64,000 bases of DNA, from the NCBI GenBank assembly GCA_003671075.1, contig QWPT01000003.1:1-64000 (forward strand). The letters are read 5' to 3'. The translations under genes and the position numbers were made by a program. Under the pieces are notes generated by a model. It was not told where the DNA came from. It worked only from the letters and a program-made list of their open reading frames with translations, and did no database searches. The stretch is from Planctomycetota bacterium (GTDB lineage: Bacteria; Planctomycetota; Phycisphaerae; Phycisphaerales; SM1A02). Shown here piece by piece: positions 37,847 to 48,302 of the stretch; the stretch's first letter is position 1; the number at the start of each line of letters is the position of its first letter.

Positions 37847-38134
37847 TCACGGCGAGAACTTGTACGGCTCCCACGTGGACTTAGGCTTCGAGGTGTCGAG
37901 GGCGAACAGCTTGCCGGTATCGTCGACGGCGATGAGCGTCGAGGACGAGCGTCCCGAACTCTGGCTTGCATCGAGCGCAATGGCCTGAATCTTGCGACTA
38001 GAGACTTGCTGCATGCCGCCCAGTACGAAACCTGCGCCAACGCCAACGGCGACGAGCGCAACTGTCCGCCACCGCGCGCGGCTGAGCATGAGTCCCTGCA
38101 TGGTGTCGGAGTACGGAGCTTGTGACGTGGTCAT
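37847..38134 (-). CDS. Small hypothetical protein with one TM
   Basis: 95 aa; TM TVALVAVGVGAGFVLGGM. Confidence 0.55.
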   Translation of the reverse strand: MTTSQAPYSDTMQGLMLSRARWRTVALVAVGVGAGFVLGGMQQVSSRKIQAIALDASQSSGRSSSTLIAVDDTGKLFALDTSKPKSTWEPYKFSP

Positions 38135-38166
38135 GAACTGATCATACAAGCGCGCGCGAAGCGCAC

Positions 38167-38205
38167 GCGTGAAATGCCCGAGTGAAGTGCCCGAGTGAAG
38201 TGCCG
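38167..38205. repeat. 13-bp tandem repeat (gtgaagtgcccga), 3 units
   Basis: gtgaaatgcccga gtgaagtgcccga gtgaagtgccggg. Confidence 0.9.
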
Positions 38206-38643
38206 GGGCCAACGACCGTAGTCGCGCGGGTTATCGCAGCCGAAACGAAGACGCGCGCCGTTCAAGCGCGCGCCATTCGTCAGGTCCGGGGATGCTCTTG
38301 CCGGCGTTCAATCTTGGGAAATCGGCTGGCGTCGCAGTTCCATTTTGCGTCGCAGTTTCGTCCTGCGTCGCGGCCATCATCACCGTCGCCGACGCAACCA
38401 TCGTCGCGGGGACGGCGGTCTGGTTGAAGGCGAGTTTGGTTACGGCGATGCTCATGCGAGGCTCATGCAATTCGAGGTCAGAAGAGTCCTACCCCAGTTT
38501 CGACACTGTTCGGGTACGGCTCGCAAAAAGACTCGCGAATCGTCTGCTTCCCCTTCTGCGATCGCACGAACTCTCGCGCTCGCCTTCGTTCTTGGACCGA
38601 GGACGAGCGCGAGATCCCCTCCCCGCCCTATCATCGTCCCCCC

Positions 38644-41600
38644 ATGGCAACGCCCGAGAAGTTCATTCGCGTTCGCGGCGCCCGCGAGCACAATCTCAAG
38701 AACCTGTCGGTGGATCTCCCCCGCGACCGCTTGGTGGTCATCACCGGCGTGTCGGGCTCGGGAAAGAGTTCGCTGGCGTTTGACACCATTTTTGCCGAGG
38801 GACAGCGCAAGTACATGGAGTCGCTCTCCGCATACGCGCGCCAGTTTCTCGACCAAATGCAGAAGCCCAATGTCGAGGCGATCGAGGGACTGCCGCCGAC
38901 CATCGCCATCGAGCAGCGCTCGGGCGGACATAGCCCGCGCTCGATCGTTGCGACAACGACGGAGATCTGGGATTACCTTCGCCTGCTCTATGCGCGCTGC
39001 GGTACGCCGACATGCTGGCACGCTGATGTCATGAGCAAGACTGCGGGCAAGACTGCGGGCAAGAGCGCGGGCAAGGCTGCGAGTAACACTGCGGCCAAAA
39101 CTGCGGGCAAGTCAACGCATGTGTGCGGCAAGTCGATCAGCGCGTCCAATCCGAGCCAGATCGTTGACACGCTGCTTGCGCGCTTCGCCGGCAAGCGCGC
39201 GATGCTTTGCGCGCCGGTCGTGCGTGCCAAGAAGGGTTACCACCGCGAGGTGCTCGAGGGGCTGCAGAAGCAAGGGCTGGTGCGCGCGCGCGCGAATGGC
39301 AAGATCGTCGATCTCCGCGAGGTGCTCAAGGACAGCGGTGAGAATCCGCTTGGTTTCGGCCGCTACGAGATCAACAACATCGACGCGGTGGTCGATCGCA
39401 TTCTGCTCGACGAAGGCGGACGCCAGCGCATCGCCGAGAGCGTCGAGACTGCGCTCAAGCTCGCCGACGGAACGCTCGTCGCCGTCATCGAAGAAGGCAC
39501 GATTTGGACTGAGCACCGTTTCAGCGAGAAATTCGCGTGCCCCGACCATCCCGAGTGCGCGCTCGATGAACTCGAGCCGCGCATCTTCAGCTTCAATTCG
39601 CCCCAAGGCGCGTGCCCGGCGTGTTCGGGCCTGGGCACCGTCAACGAGTTCGACGAAGAACTCTGCGTCCCCGATATGACCAAGCCGCTGCGCGAGTCGA
39701 TCGAGCCGTGGCGACGCAACGGGCGGCGCATGAACATCTACTACGCGCGCCAATTGCGCACTTTCGCCGCCGCCGCCAAGATCGACCTCGACACGCCCTA
39801 CGAGGATCTTCCCGAGAAGACCCGCGCCGCACTGATGCGCGGATCCGAGGCCGAAGGCGTGAAAGTCGCGTTCGAATGGGAAGGCGTTCTGCCTCAACTC
39901 AAGCGCCGCTGCTCGGATAGCGAAAGCGAGAATGTGAAAGAGCGCCTGATGGCCTACATGAGCCAGGCGCCTTGCCCGGTTTGTGAGCGCAGGCGCCTGC
40001 GGCCGGAATCCTTGGCGGTCAAGTTGTACAGCGGCACGCTGGCGCTCTCGATCGCCGACATCGCCGCCTTGACGGTTTCGCGCGCGCTCGCGGCGCTGCA
40101 ATCGCTCGTTCTCTCGCAGGAAGCTCAGCAAATCGCCGAGCCGATCCTCAAGGAGATCGATGCGCGTCTGGGCTTTCTCGCCTCGGTCGGGCTCGAGTAC
40201 CTATCGCTCGACCGCACCAGTTCGACGCTTTCCGGCGGCGAAGCGCAGCGCATTCGCCTTGCCACTCAGGTCGGCAGCGGGCTGGTGGGCGTGTGCTATG
40301 TGCTCGACGAACCGACCATCGGACTGCATCAGCGCGACAACGATCGGCTGATCGCCACGCTGCGCCGCCTTTGCGACATCGGCAACTCTGTGCTCGTTGT
40401 CGAGCATGACGAGGACATGATGCGCGCCGCCGACTGGATCGTCGACATCGGCCCAGGGCCAGGCCGTCACGGCGGAATGCTGGTTGCACAAGGTGACCTC
40501 AACGCGATCGCGGCGCATCCGACGAGCCTCACCGGCGAGTATCTCTCTGGGCGCAAGAAGATCGAGATTCCCGCTACCCGACGCAAGGTTTCGCCCACAA
40601 AGGCGATCGTGGTCAAGGGCGCGAACGCGAACAACCTTCAATCGGTCGACGCGGCGTTCCCGCTCGGAGGCATCGTGTGCGTGACTGGAGTGTCGGGCTC
40701 GGGCAAATCGACGCTGGTCAACGACATCCTGCTCAAGGCTGCGCAGAAGCATGTGCTCGGCGAAAAAACTGCGCCTGGCAAACACGCACGCGTGACCGGA
40801 CTCGACTCGTTGACGCGGGTGGTCGAGGTCGATCAATCGCCGATCGGCCGCACGCCGCGATCCAATCCAGCGACCTACACCGGCATATTCGACGAGATCC
40901 GCAAGATCTGGGCCTTGGTACCCGAGTCGAAGATCCGCGGCTACCAGCCGGGGCGGTTCTCCTTCAATGTCAAGGGCGGACGCTGCGAGGCGTGCCAAGG
41001 CCAGGGCGTGAAGCGCATTGAAATGCACTTCCTTCCCGATGTTTTTGTTGCTTGCGAGATTTGCAACGGCAAGCGCTATGCACGCGAAACGCTTGAAATC
41101 AAGTACCGCGGCAAGACCATCGCCGATGTGCTCGAAGCAACGGTCGAAGACGCGCTGCAGTTCTTCGACGCGCATCCGAAGATCCACCGCATGCTCGATT
41201 GCTTGCGCGAGGTGGGACTTGGATATGTCCAACTCGGTCAGGCTTCCACCACGCTTTCCGGCGGCGAGGCGCAACGGGTCAAGCTCGCGACCGAGCTGGG
41301 CGATGCGACCGACGCGACGACGCTTTATGTGCTCGACGAGCCGACCACCGGTCTGCACTTTGCTGATGTCGCGCGGCTTCTGACCGTGCTGCAGCGGCTG
41401 GCCGACAAGGGCCACACGCTGGTGGTGATCGAACACAACCTCGATGTGGTGAAGTGCGCCGACTGGATCATCGACCTTGGGCCAGAAGGAGGTGACCGCG
41501 GCGGCACGATCGTCGCCGCGGGCACCCCCGAAGAAATTGCCCGTCACAAGACTTCTTGGACGGGCAAGTGGCTCAAGGCCATGTTGTCAACAGCGTCACC

Positions 41601-41673
41601 AGCGTCAGCAGCGACTCCCGCCCCGACGAAATCACGATCGTCGGCGGCGGGTAAGGCGCTTAGGAATACTTGA
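38644..41673 (+). CDS. uvrA: Excinuclease ABC subunit A
   Basis: [86 protein letters not shown]. Confidence 0.98.
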   Translation: MATPEKFIRVRGAREHNLKNLSVDLPRDRLVVITGVSGSGKSSLAFDTIFAEGQRKYMESLSAYARQFLDQMQKPNVEAIEGLPPTIAIEQRSGGHSPRSIVATTTEIWDYLRLLYARCGTPTCWHADVMSKTAGKTAGKSAGKAASNTAAKTAGKSTHVCGKSISASNPSQIVDTLLARFAGKRAMLCAPVVRAKKGYHREVLEGLQKQGLVRARANGKIVDLREVLKDSGENPLGFGRYEINNIDAVVDRILLDEGGRQRIAESVETALKLADGTLVAVIEEGTIWTEHRFSEKFACPDHPECALDELEPRIFSFNSPQGACPACSGLGTVNEFDEELCVPDMTKPLRESIEPWRRNGRRMNIYYARQLRTFAAAAKIDLDTPYEDLPEKTRAALMRGSEAEGVKVAFEWEGVLPQLKRRCSDSESENVKERLMAYMSQAPCPVCERRRLRPESLAVKLYSGTLALSIADIAALTVSRALAALQSLVLSQEAQQIAEPILKEIDARLGFLASVGLEYLSLDRTSSTLSGGEAQRIRLATQVGSGLVGVCYVLDEPTIGLHQRDNDRLIATLRRLCDIGNSVLVVEHDEDMMRAADWIVDIGPGPGRHGGMLVAQGDLNAIAAHPTSLTGEYLSGRKKIEIPATRRKVSPTKAIVVKGANANNLQSVDAAFPLGGIVCVTGVSGSGKSTLVNDILLKAAQKHVLGEKTAPGKHARVTGLDSLTRVVEVDQSPIGRTPRSNPATYTGIFDEIRKIWALVPESKIRGYQPGRFSFNVKGGRCEACQGQGVKRIEMHFLPDVFVACEICNGKRYARETLEIKYRGKTIADVLEATVEDALQFFDAHPKIHRMLDCLREVGLGYVQLGQASTTLSGGEAQRVKLATELGDATDATTLYVLDEPTTGLHFADVARLLTVLQRLADKGHTLVVIEHNLDVVKCADWIIDLGPEGGDRGGTIVAAGTPEEIARHKTSWTGKWLKAMLSTASPASAATPAPTKSRSSAAGKALRNT
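39037..39108. repeat. 12-bp tandem repeat inside uvrA, 6 units
   Basis: aagactgcgggc-type units encoding [24 protein letters not shown]. Confidence 0.95.
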
Positions 41674-42283
41674 ACTTGATTTCCGGGCCCGGCATCACAT
41701 GGCCGTCGACCGGGGTGATCACGAAGCCAACATGCATATTCGCCGTGGGCGCCTTGCGGGCGTTGTTCGAGCGATTGCGGGCGCGGCGCATGATCTCATC
41801 GAGTTCGTTGGCGAGCCCGCGCACGCGGGTGATCTCGTCGTCGTTGAGATTCTCCCAGTGCAGCCCAACGCGCTTGGCCTGGATGCCACCAGGCGACTTG
41901 GCGTCAAGTGCGGCCAAACGGCTCTCGTTGAGCCACGGGCGAGTGAGATCGCCAACGCGCTGCATCTCGCGCTTGCTGCTCGAATCGATGGGGAAGTGAA
42001 GTTCCTGCGTGGTCACGCTGTAGTAGCGCGGGCGCTTGCCACGACGACCCGGAGTTGGCTCGCCACCTCGGGAGGTCAGAACGCCAGCCTTCTCGAGGTG
42101 ACGGAGGTGGAAGTACAACGCTGTGCGATTGAGTCCGACGGCCTGCGCGAGTTCGGTCACCGACGACTCGCCGAGGCGGCGGGCCGCCTCGAAGATGCGA
42201 AGTCGCAGCGGGAGTCGAACACCTTGCCAGATCGGAGTCTTAGACAGCAGGAGCTTGGGGCTCTCAACAATTGCGTCAGCCAT
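41660..42283 (-). CDS. Winged-helix (ArsR-like) transcriptional regulator
   Basis: [47 protein letters not shown] is an HTH. Confidence 0.75.
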   Translation of the reverse strand: MADAIVESPKLLLSKTPIWQGVRLPLRLRIFEAARRLGESSVTELAQAVGLNRTALYFHLRHLEKAGVLTSRGGEPTPGRRGKRPRYYSVTTQELHFPIDSSSKREMQRVGDLTRPWLNESRLAALDAKSPGGIQAKRVGLHWENLNDDEITRVRGLANELDEIMRRARNRSNNARKAPTANMHVGFVITPVDGHVMPGPEIKFKYS

Positions 42284-42320
42284 GATGACAAAAATCCCAA
42301 AGGTGGCGCGAGGCGATCAA

Positions 42321-43835
42321 TCACGCGCCGAAGTGCACTGAATGAGCCGCTGAACCCGATGACCGTGCGAGCAACTGCCATCGACCGACGCTGTCTAGCG
42401 TTGGCGGAGAGAGAGGCGTAAAGCCTCCCACATGCTGCACGATCTGAAGGAGTTCATGCGCCGCGAACAAATGCGACGCCTTCCCACGACTTTCGAAACG
42501 CGCCACTCGCGCCCGGCTCCTCACGATGAGGAGCCCGTCAGCAACCAGCAAACGCCTCGATTCCCTCAAGAGCCCGACAGGATTCCAATATCGCTCCACG
42601 CTGTCAAGTTGCGCCACAAATTTAAATGAGGCAGTTTGGAGTCCTGAAGATGCTAGGTCGGAAACATAGCAACTTCTCAAGCATTTCGCCGTCGCTCCAA
42701 GACTTTTTGACTTTTCTGCGAGCGCTCGAATCGACGGCGCGTGCTCCTCGACGGCGGTCACTTCGATCCCGTCGCGCGCGCGAAGGAACGATGACAGTCC
42801 GCTCCGACATCCGAACACGGCCACTGGTCCGTCTACAAGTCGAAGCGCGGAGAGCTCGGCTGCAATCCCTGACTGCAGCGCAGGATCGGTGAGAAAGCGG
42901 TCCCATTCCGCACCCGGAGGAAGATCGCCGAAGGATGCCGGGTCCCACGCGCGTGGACCATGAATGCCCGCGCGCTCCACCAGCGGCGTCCCCTTCCAGC
43001 GCTCCCAGACATCTGAGAGGTCAGGCGCGAGGCGATCGCAGCCCCATTTTTCACGAAACCGCTCGAGACTTCTCTGAAGACCCGCGCCCGTGTCGGCGGT
43101 GTTTGGTCGCCAATGCCGCTCGCCGTGAAAATGGCGGAACACGATGCGGGTGGTTGCAAGCGCGCGCCAACCCGCGAGGTTCAGCCTCATGGCGAGCTCC
43201 TCGGTCTGACCGCGCAACACGGTCTCGTCGTACCCGCCGACTTGCGTGATCGCGGCGCGACGCGATGCATGAAAACACCCCATCGCATGCTCGACCTCGA
43301 CGACCTCGGGCAGCGCCGACTCGGGAAGGCCCTGGCCGAGGTGGTGGTAGCCGAGCGGGCTTAGGATCGCATCGCCGAGCGCGTGCACACGACCGTCGGG
43401 GAGTTTCTGCAGGCCGGTGACCACGGCCACCTGCGGATCGGCGTCGAGCAGCGCCACGCACTTGGCGACCCAGCACGGGGTTTCGAGGACGACATCGCCG
43501 TCGAGTCGGCAGATGTACTCGCCTTGGCTGTGCGCATGAAGCGCGTTCAGCACCTTCGAGAGCACGCCGGTATGCGCGAGCTCAACCAGCCGCACCATGG
43601 GCAGGCCCGCGCGCGGCGATCCTGCAGGCCAGAGCCGACGCGACCACGCGCGGGCGGTTTCGAGACTGTCGTCGGTGGATCCGTCGTCGGCGATGAGGAT
43701 CTCGAGCTCAGTCGGGTCGTCGGCGAGCGTGCGCTCGAGGCTTTCCAGGAGTTTGCCCAGGAAATCACGGGTCCCGTCGCGCGAACTGGCGCGGCCGTTG
43801 TTGTAGTTCGGGATGATGACGGTCGCGCGCGGCAC
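42321..43835 (-). CDS. Glycosyltransferase family 2 fused to methyltransferase-like domain
   Basis: N-term ATVIIPNYNNG...LEILIADDGSTDDSLE...YICRLDGDVVLE; C-term VAVFGCRSGLSSFLRARDGIEVTAVEEHAPSIRALAEKS. Confidence 0.8.
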   Translation of the reverse strand: MPRATVIIPNYNNGRASSRDGTRDFLGKLLESLERTLADDPTELEILIADDGSTDDSLETARAWSRRLWPAGSPRAGLPMVRLVELAHTGVLSKVLNALHAHSQGEYICRLDGDVVLETPCWVAKCVALLDADPQVAVVTGLQKLPDGRVHALGDAILSPLGYHHLGQGLPESALPEVVEVEHAMGCFHASRRAAITQVGGYDETVLRGQTEELAMRLNLAGWRALATTRIVFRHFHGERHWRPNTADTGAGLQRSLERFREKWGCDRLAPDLSDVWERWKGTPLVERAGIHGPRAWDPASFGDLPPGAEWDRFLTDPALQSGIAAELSALRLVDGPVAVFGCRSGLSSFLRARDGIEVTAVEEHAPSIRALAEKSKSLGATAKCLRSCYVSDLASSGLQTASFKFVAQLDSVERYWNPVGLLRESRRLLVADGLLIVRSRARVARFESRGKASHLFAAHELLQIVQHVGGFTPLSPPTLDSVGRWQLLARSSGSAAHSVHFGA

Positions 43836-43904
43836 CGCTCCGAGATCGGCAACTTCGCGCGCCGAACTGCAGAGGGCGCGAGTCGGCGGCTACCATCGCC
43901 GCCA

Positions 43905-44312
43905 ATGAGCGCAGACTTCCCTCCAGTAGAAGCCCCACGCCTCGCGTTGCGCGTGCTGATGATGCCGCGCGACACCAACCACCAGGGCACCATCTTCGGT
44001 GGAATCATTCTGGCGCACATCGACCAGGCGGGCTACATCGAGGCGCGGCGCCATGGACTGCATCGCTGGGTAACGGCGTGCATCGATCGCGTCGACTTCA
44101 AGGCGTCGGTGCACACTGGCGAGGTCATCGAACTCAAGACGCGCACGATTCGGCTCGGGCGCACCTCGGTTGCGATTCAGGTGCTGGTTGACGCCGAGCG
44201 CCTCGACGGAAGTTGGGCGCGGGTAACCGAGGCGCAAATGACGATGGTCGCCGTCGACGATGCCGGCAAGGCGATGCCGTTTCGCGACTCGCCAACACCG
44301 GAGGCGCATTGA
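43905..44312 (+). CDS. Acyl-CoA thioesterase (hotdog fold, YciA-like)
   Basis: MPRDTNHQGTIFGGIILAHIDQAGYIEARRHG...VDFKASVHTGEVIEL. Confidence 0.9.
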   Translation: MSADFPPVEAPRLALRVLMMPRDTNHQGTIFGGIILAHIDQAGYIEARRHGLHRWVTACIDRVDFKASVHTGEVIELKTRTIRLGRTSVAIQVLVDAERLDGSWARVTEAQMTMVAVDDAGKAMPFRDSPTPEAH

Positions 44313-44950
44313 ACAGCGCGGCCATCGGCGGCGAGCTTTGCGACGAGATCGGCGGCGTGCGACTCGGCGTGCTTATCTCCGCCGGCGGGCGCAGCGCGAT
44401 GAACATCCACGACGCGTGCATGAGCGGCGAACTGGGTGATGCGCGCATCGCGATCGTGATCGCGCATCGCGAGGAAATTGAGGGTGTCGCCCGTTGCCGC
44501 GCCGCGGGCCTTCGCGTTGCGGTCTTGGCGCAAGGCGATGCGCAAGCCGACGCGCTCGATGACCGCATCGACGCTGCACTGGCGGCGGCGAAGGTCGATC
44601 TCGTCTGCCTTGCTGGCTATCTCCGCCACTTTCGCGTGGGTGAACGCTGGCGCGGTCGGACACTGAACATCCACCCCGGGCTGTTGCCGGACTTCGGCGG
44701 ACCCGGCATGTTCGGGCTGCATGTTCACCGCGCCGTGCTCGCCGCCGGAAGCTCACAGAGTGGTTGCACTGTGCACGAGGTCGACGAGCAATACGACCAC
44801 GGAACTGTGATTCTCCAGCGAAAGTGCCCGGTTCTTGCCAACGACACCGCGCAATCGCTGGCCGAGCGCGTATTCAAAGAAGAATGCGTCGCCTACCCGC
44901 AAGCCATCCGACAAGTGCTTGCGGCCGTGCGCGCGGGCGTGAAGGCATGA
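44309..44950 (+). CDS. purN: Phosphoribosylglycinamide formyltransferase
   Basis: LGVLISAGGRSAMNIHDA...LNIHPGLLPDFGGPGMFGLHVHRAVLAAGSSQSGCTVHEVDEQYDHGTVILQ; TTG start overlaps the thioesterase stop. Confidence 0.92.
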   Translation: MNSAAIGGELCDEIGGVRLGVLISAGGRSAMNIHDACMSGELGDARIAIVIAHREEIEGVARCRAAGLRVAVLAQGDAQADALDDRIDAALAAAKVDLVCLAGYLRHFRVGERWRGRTLNIHPGLLPDFGGPGMFGLHVHRAVLAAGSSQSGCTVHEVDEQYDHGTVILQRKCPVLANDTAQSLAERVFKEECVAYPQAIRQVLAAVRAGVKA

Positions 44951-44982
44951 TTGGTCGCATGATTGGTCGCATGATTCATCGC
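44947..44982. repeat. 12-bp tandem repeat at start codon, 3 units
   Basis: atgattggtcgc atgattggtcgc atgattcatcgc, giving MIGRMIGRMIHR. Confidence 0.95.
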
Positions 44983-46500
44983 ACGAACTTCGCCCAACTG
45001 CTCCGCGCCGCCATGGTCGGCGCCGTTCTCATCGCGGCTTCGTTCCTGACCGCGCCGCTTGCCGCCGCCGATCCTCCGTCGCCCCCCGCCGACATCCGTG
45101 AATCCCCCGCCGATCTGCTCGACCGTCTCTTGCGCGCGCGTCGATTCGACGAGGCGCAGCGGCTTATGCAGCGCCGCATGGACGATGGCGACCGCGACCC
45201 CGTGCTCCTCTACAACTCGGCCTGTGCGCTCGCACAACTCGGCCAGCTTCAGGCCGCCGAGAAACGCCTGCTCGAATGCGTCAAGGCGGGCTTTCGCGAC
45301 TTTGACGCGATGGAGGCGGACGATGACCTCGAGCCCGTGCGCGCTTCGCGCACCTACGAAGCGATCATGGAGGCGCGCACGGCGATCGACGCGCGCGCGC
45401 CGAGCGCCCTCGCGCCACGCCCGCGTCGTAAGACACTCGTTCCCGATCCGGTCGCGCAATGGAAGTCCGACCATCCTGAGGAATACCGCTCCGACAAGGG
45501 ATACCGCTACGACCACGGCGAAGAGGGCAATGGCGGCGAGAACCTCGTGTACGCGACCTTTCTCGACGAAGCTTCGCACGCGCGCATGAAGCGCATGCTC
45601 GACGAACTTGCCACTCATTTGCGCCGCGCCTATTTCGGCAAGCCGCCCGAGGACATCGTGCTCGTCGCCATCGTTCGGCCTGCGGACGCCAAGAAATACC
45701 TTGAGCGCGCTGAGGTGCGCGGGATGTATCTGCACAGCGCGCGCCGACTGGTCTCACGCGACGCGGGGCAGAGTTTGCAGCATGAATTCGTTCATCTCCT
45801 GCACTTTGCCCAGATGGAGCGCATCGGCCAACGCCATCCCATTTGGGTGCAAGAAGGCCTCGCTAGTTTGTATGAAGACTACGAGTTTCGCGCCGACGGC
45901 AGCGTTGAGTTCCATCCGAACATCCGCTTCAACATCGCCCGCAGGCAAGTCGTTTCCAAGACCGCCAAGCATTGGGACCAACTCTTCGCGCTCTCGGGCG
46001 AGGCGTTCATGCAGGACGCTGAGCGGCTGTACCCCGAGGTTCGTTCGATCTTCGAGTTTTTTGCTCGCGAAAAAAAGCTCGAGGAGTTCTATCGCCAGCT
46101 TTGCAACACGGCAACCACTGATCCCGACGGCTCGAGCGCGGTCGAGAAGGCATTCGGCGAGCCGTTGGCGCGCGTCGAGGACCGATGGCGCAAATGGATG
46201 ATCGAGCGCGGCGCGATCGACGACAGCATCGATCAGAACGACGCGTCGCTGGGAATCACCGTCGACGACGCGGGCGACGGAGTGCGCATCCGCTCGTTCG
46301 TGTTGAAATCAGCGGCAAAAGCAGCGGGACTTCGCGTGGGCGATGTCATCTTCGAAGTCGGTGGCTCGCCCGTGCGCAATCGCGACGAGATGCAGCTCGC
46401 GGTCGCACGCCTTGTCATCAGCACGCCGGTTGAAGTGAAATTTCGCCGCGACGAACAAGAACTCACGCTGCCGGTGTCGCCGCGTGCGCTCGGACGATGA
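44947..46500 (+). CDS. Exported MA-clan-like metallopeptidase domain protein with C-terminal PDZ
   Basis: Signal peptide; LQHEFVHLLHFAQ (HExxH); C-terminal PDZ AAGLRVGDVIFEVGGSPVRNRDEM. Confidence 0.7.
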   Translation: MIGRMIGRMIHRTNFAQLLRAAMVGAVLIAASFLTAPLAAADPPSPPADIRESPADLLDRLLRARRFDEAQRLMQRRMDDGDRDPVLLYNSACALAQLGQLQAAEKRLLECVKAGFRDFDAMEADDDLEPVRASRTYEAIMEARTAIDARAPSALAPRPRRKTLVPDPVAQWKSDHPEEYRSDKGYRYDHGEEGNGGENLVYATFLDEASHARMKRMLDELATHLRRAYFGKPPEDIVLVAIVRPADAKKYLERAEVRGMYLHSARRLVSRDAGQSLQHEFVHLLHFAQMERIGQRHPIWVQEGLASLYEDYEFRADGSVEFHPNIRFNIARRQVVSKTAKHWDQLFALSGEAFMQDAERLYPEVRSIFEFFAREKKLEEFYRQLCNTATTDPDGSSAVEKAFGEPLARVEDRWRKWMIERGAIDDSIDQNDASLGITVDDAGDGVRIRSFVLKSAAKAAGLRVGDVIFEVGGSPVRNRDEMQLAVARLVISTPVEVKFRRDEQELTLPVSPRALGR

Positions 46501-46550
46501 CGCATCCGAGCGATGACGGATCCGAGCGATGACGGATCCTGGCGATGACC
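46495..46550. repeat. 16-bp tandem repeat, 3.5 units, over a stop codon
   Basis: cgatgacgcatccgag cgatgacggatccgag cgatgacggatcctgg cgatgacc; TGA at 46498-46500. Confidence 0.95.
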
Positions 46551-46599
46551 ATCACACGAAACCTCGCGCGCGCAAACGCCTGATTGCTACACTCGCTTC

Positions 46600-47454
46600 A
46601 TGAGTCAATCGCCGTCCAAAGGCACCATTTCCATGCCAATCAAACGCCACGGTGCTGGGCGTTTTTTCATTCGCGGACTCGGTGTCGTTCTACCCAGCGT
46701 GCTCACGCTGTGGATCTTGGTGGCGGCGTTCCGCTTCATCGACAGCAACATCGCCGCACCAATCAACGCGGGCGTCCGTCTGGCCATCGCCACCGCCGCC
46801 GACACTGGTTCGATCGACCGTTTCCTGCCAACCGAAGATGAGATCGTCCGCGAGCAGGACCTCGCCAAGCGCAATCGACTTGACCCCAGCCGCGCCAACG
46901 CCGTGTCGCGCGCGACCCGCACCAATGTCGACGCCTGGTGGTCGGCGCGCTGGTATCTCGAACTCGTCGGCCTGGCCTTGGCGATCGTCGCCGTCTACCT
47001 GCTCGGCCGTTTGGTCGGCGGATTCCTCGGACGCAAGTTACTTTCGGCATTTGAGGCGGGGCTGCTGACCGTGCCCGGCATACGCTCGGTGTACCCCGCG
47101 CTCAAGCAGGTGGTCGAGTTCCTATTTGGCAGCGGAAAGCAACGATTCAACTTTAATCGCGTGGTTCTCGTCGAGTATCCGCGCGCAGGAATGTGGTCGA
47201 TAGGCCTCGTGACTGGCGATGCGCCCAAGGAACTCGTACCAATCGTTGGCGATAGCCTGACCGTGTTCATGCCCAACTCCCCCACCCCATTCACGGGCTG
47301 GACCATCACCGTCCCCCGCTCCGAAGTCCGCGAGGTTTCCCTCACCATCGACGAGGCGCTTCGCTACCTTGTGTCCGCTGGCGTCATCGTCCCTGAAGGC
47401 AAGCAGCCCACGGATGGCGAGCCAGGAAGTTCAAACAACCATCAGCGTCAGTGA
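46600..47454 (+). CDS. DUF502 family membrane protein
   Basis: GRFFIRGLGVVLPSVLTLWILVAAFRFIDSNIAAP...PGIRSVYPALKQVVEFLF...FMPNSPTPFTGW. Confidence 0.9.
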   Translation: MSQSPSKGTISMPIKRHGAGRFFIRGLGVVLPSVLTLWILVAAFRFIDSNIAAPINAGVRLAIATAADTGSIDRFLPTEDEIVREQDLAKRNRLDPSRANAVSRATRTNVDAWWSARWYLELVGLALAIVAVYLLGRLVGGFLGRKLLSAFEAGLLTVPGIRSVYPALKQVVEFLFGSGKQRFNFNRVVLVEYPRAGMWSIGLVTGDAPKELVPIVGDSLTVFMPNSPTPFTGWTITVPRSEVREVSLTIDEALRYLVSAGVIVPEGKQPTDGEPGSSNNHQRQ

Positions 47455-47464
47455 AAGGTTCATC

Positions 47465-47767
47465 ATGCAGATCAATGTGAAGGGCAAGCACCTCGAGATC
47501 ACCGAAGCCATCGACGCCTATGTGCGAACGAAGTCAGAGAAGTTCGTCCGCTACTTCGACAAGGTGCAGTCGATCAACTGCGTCATTGAGAAGGAGCCAA
47601 ATGGCTTCCATGTCGAGTTCATCGTTGCTGTCGAGCATCACGAGGACTTCATCGTCAACCAGCGCAATGCAGATCTCTACGCCGCCATCGACCTCGCCGT
47701 CGACCGCGAGTCCCGCCAACTCGCCGAGCACAAGAGCCGCACCCGCGATCACAAGCACCACCAGTGA
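47465..47767 (+). CDS. hpf: Ribosome hibernation promoting factor (short form)
   Basis: MQINVKGKHLEITEAIDAYVRTKSEKFVRYFDKV...DLYAAIDLAVDRESRQLAEHKSR. Confidence 0.92.
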   Translation: MQINVKGKHLEITEAIDAYVRTKSEKFVRYFDKVQSINCVIEKEPNGFHVEFIVAVEHHEDFIVNQRNADLYAAIDLAVDRESRQLAEHKSRTRDHKHHQ

Positions 47768-47819
47768 GTCAGCGATCACACCCGCGTTCCCCACGCCTGC
47801 ATCAGCCTGCGAGACCGCT

Positions 47820-48296
47820 ATGAAACTCCGAGATATCGTCGTAGAAAAAGCCATCGTCACCAACCTCGTCGCCACCAAGCGCGACGATGCGATCAAGGAG
47901 TTGCTTGATGCGCTGGTGACGAGCGGCAAGGTGTCCGCCGACATGCGCGACACCTTCGCCAAGTCGATCATCGCGCGCGAGAACAAGGGTTCGACCGGAC
48001 TGAACCATGGTGTTGCGATTCCGCACACCAAGACCACCACGGTAAAGACGCCGCTGGCCGCGATCGGCGTGAGCCGCGGCGGCGTCGAGTTCAATTCACT
48101 CGACAAGCAACCGGTGTTCTCCATCTTTCTGCTGGTTTCGCCCGAGGACAAGCCTGAACTGCATCTCGATGCGATTCAGGCCATCTTCTCCCACCTTTCC
48201 AAAGACCAGTTCCGACGGTTCCTGCGCCAAGCGACAACCGTCAAGGATGTCGTCACGCTGCTCGACGAGGCGGACGCGGGCCAGGCTGCGCGCTGA
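47820..48296 (+). CDS. ptsN: PTS IIA component, nitrogen/fructose type
   Basis: KGSTGLNHGVAIPHTKTTTVKTPLAAIGVSRGGVEFNSLDKQPVFSIFLLVSPED. Confidence 0.92.
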   Translation: MKLRDIVVEKAIVTNLVATKRDDAIKELLDALVTSGKVSADMRDTFAKSIIARENKGSTGLNHGVAIPHTKTTTVKTPLAAIGVSRGGVEFNSLDKQPVFSIFLLVSPEDKPELHLDAIQAIFSHLSKDQFRRFLRQATTVKDVVTLLDEADAGQAAR

Positions 48297-48302
48297 TCGA
48301 CC

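Noticed and set aside
38231-38455. Small minus-strand ORF (about 74 aa) between uvrB and uvrA regions
   Set aside because: Signal-peptide-like start but short and with an 18-bp repeat-derived segment (ATQDETATQNGTAT); insufficient evidence to call a gene.
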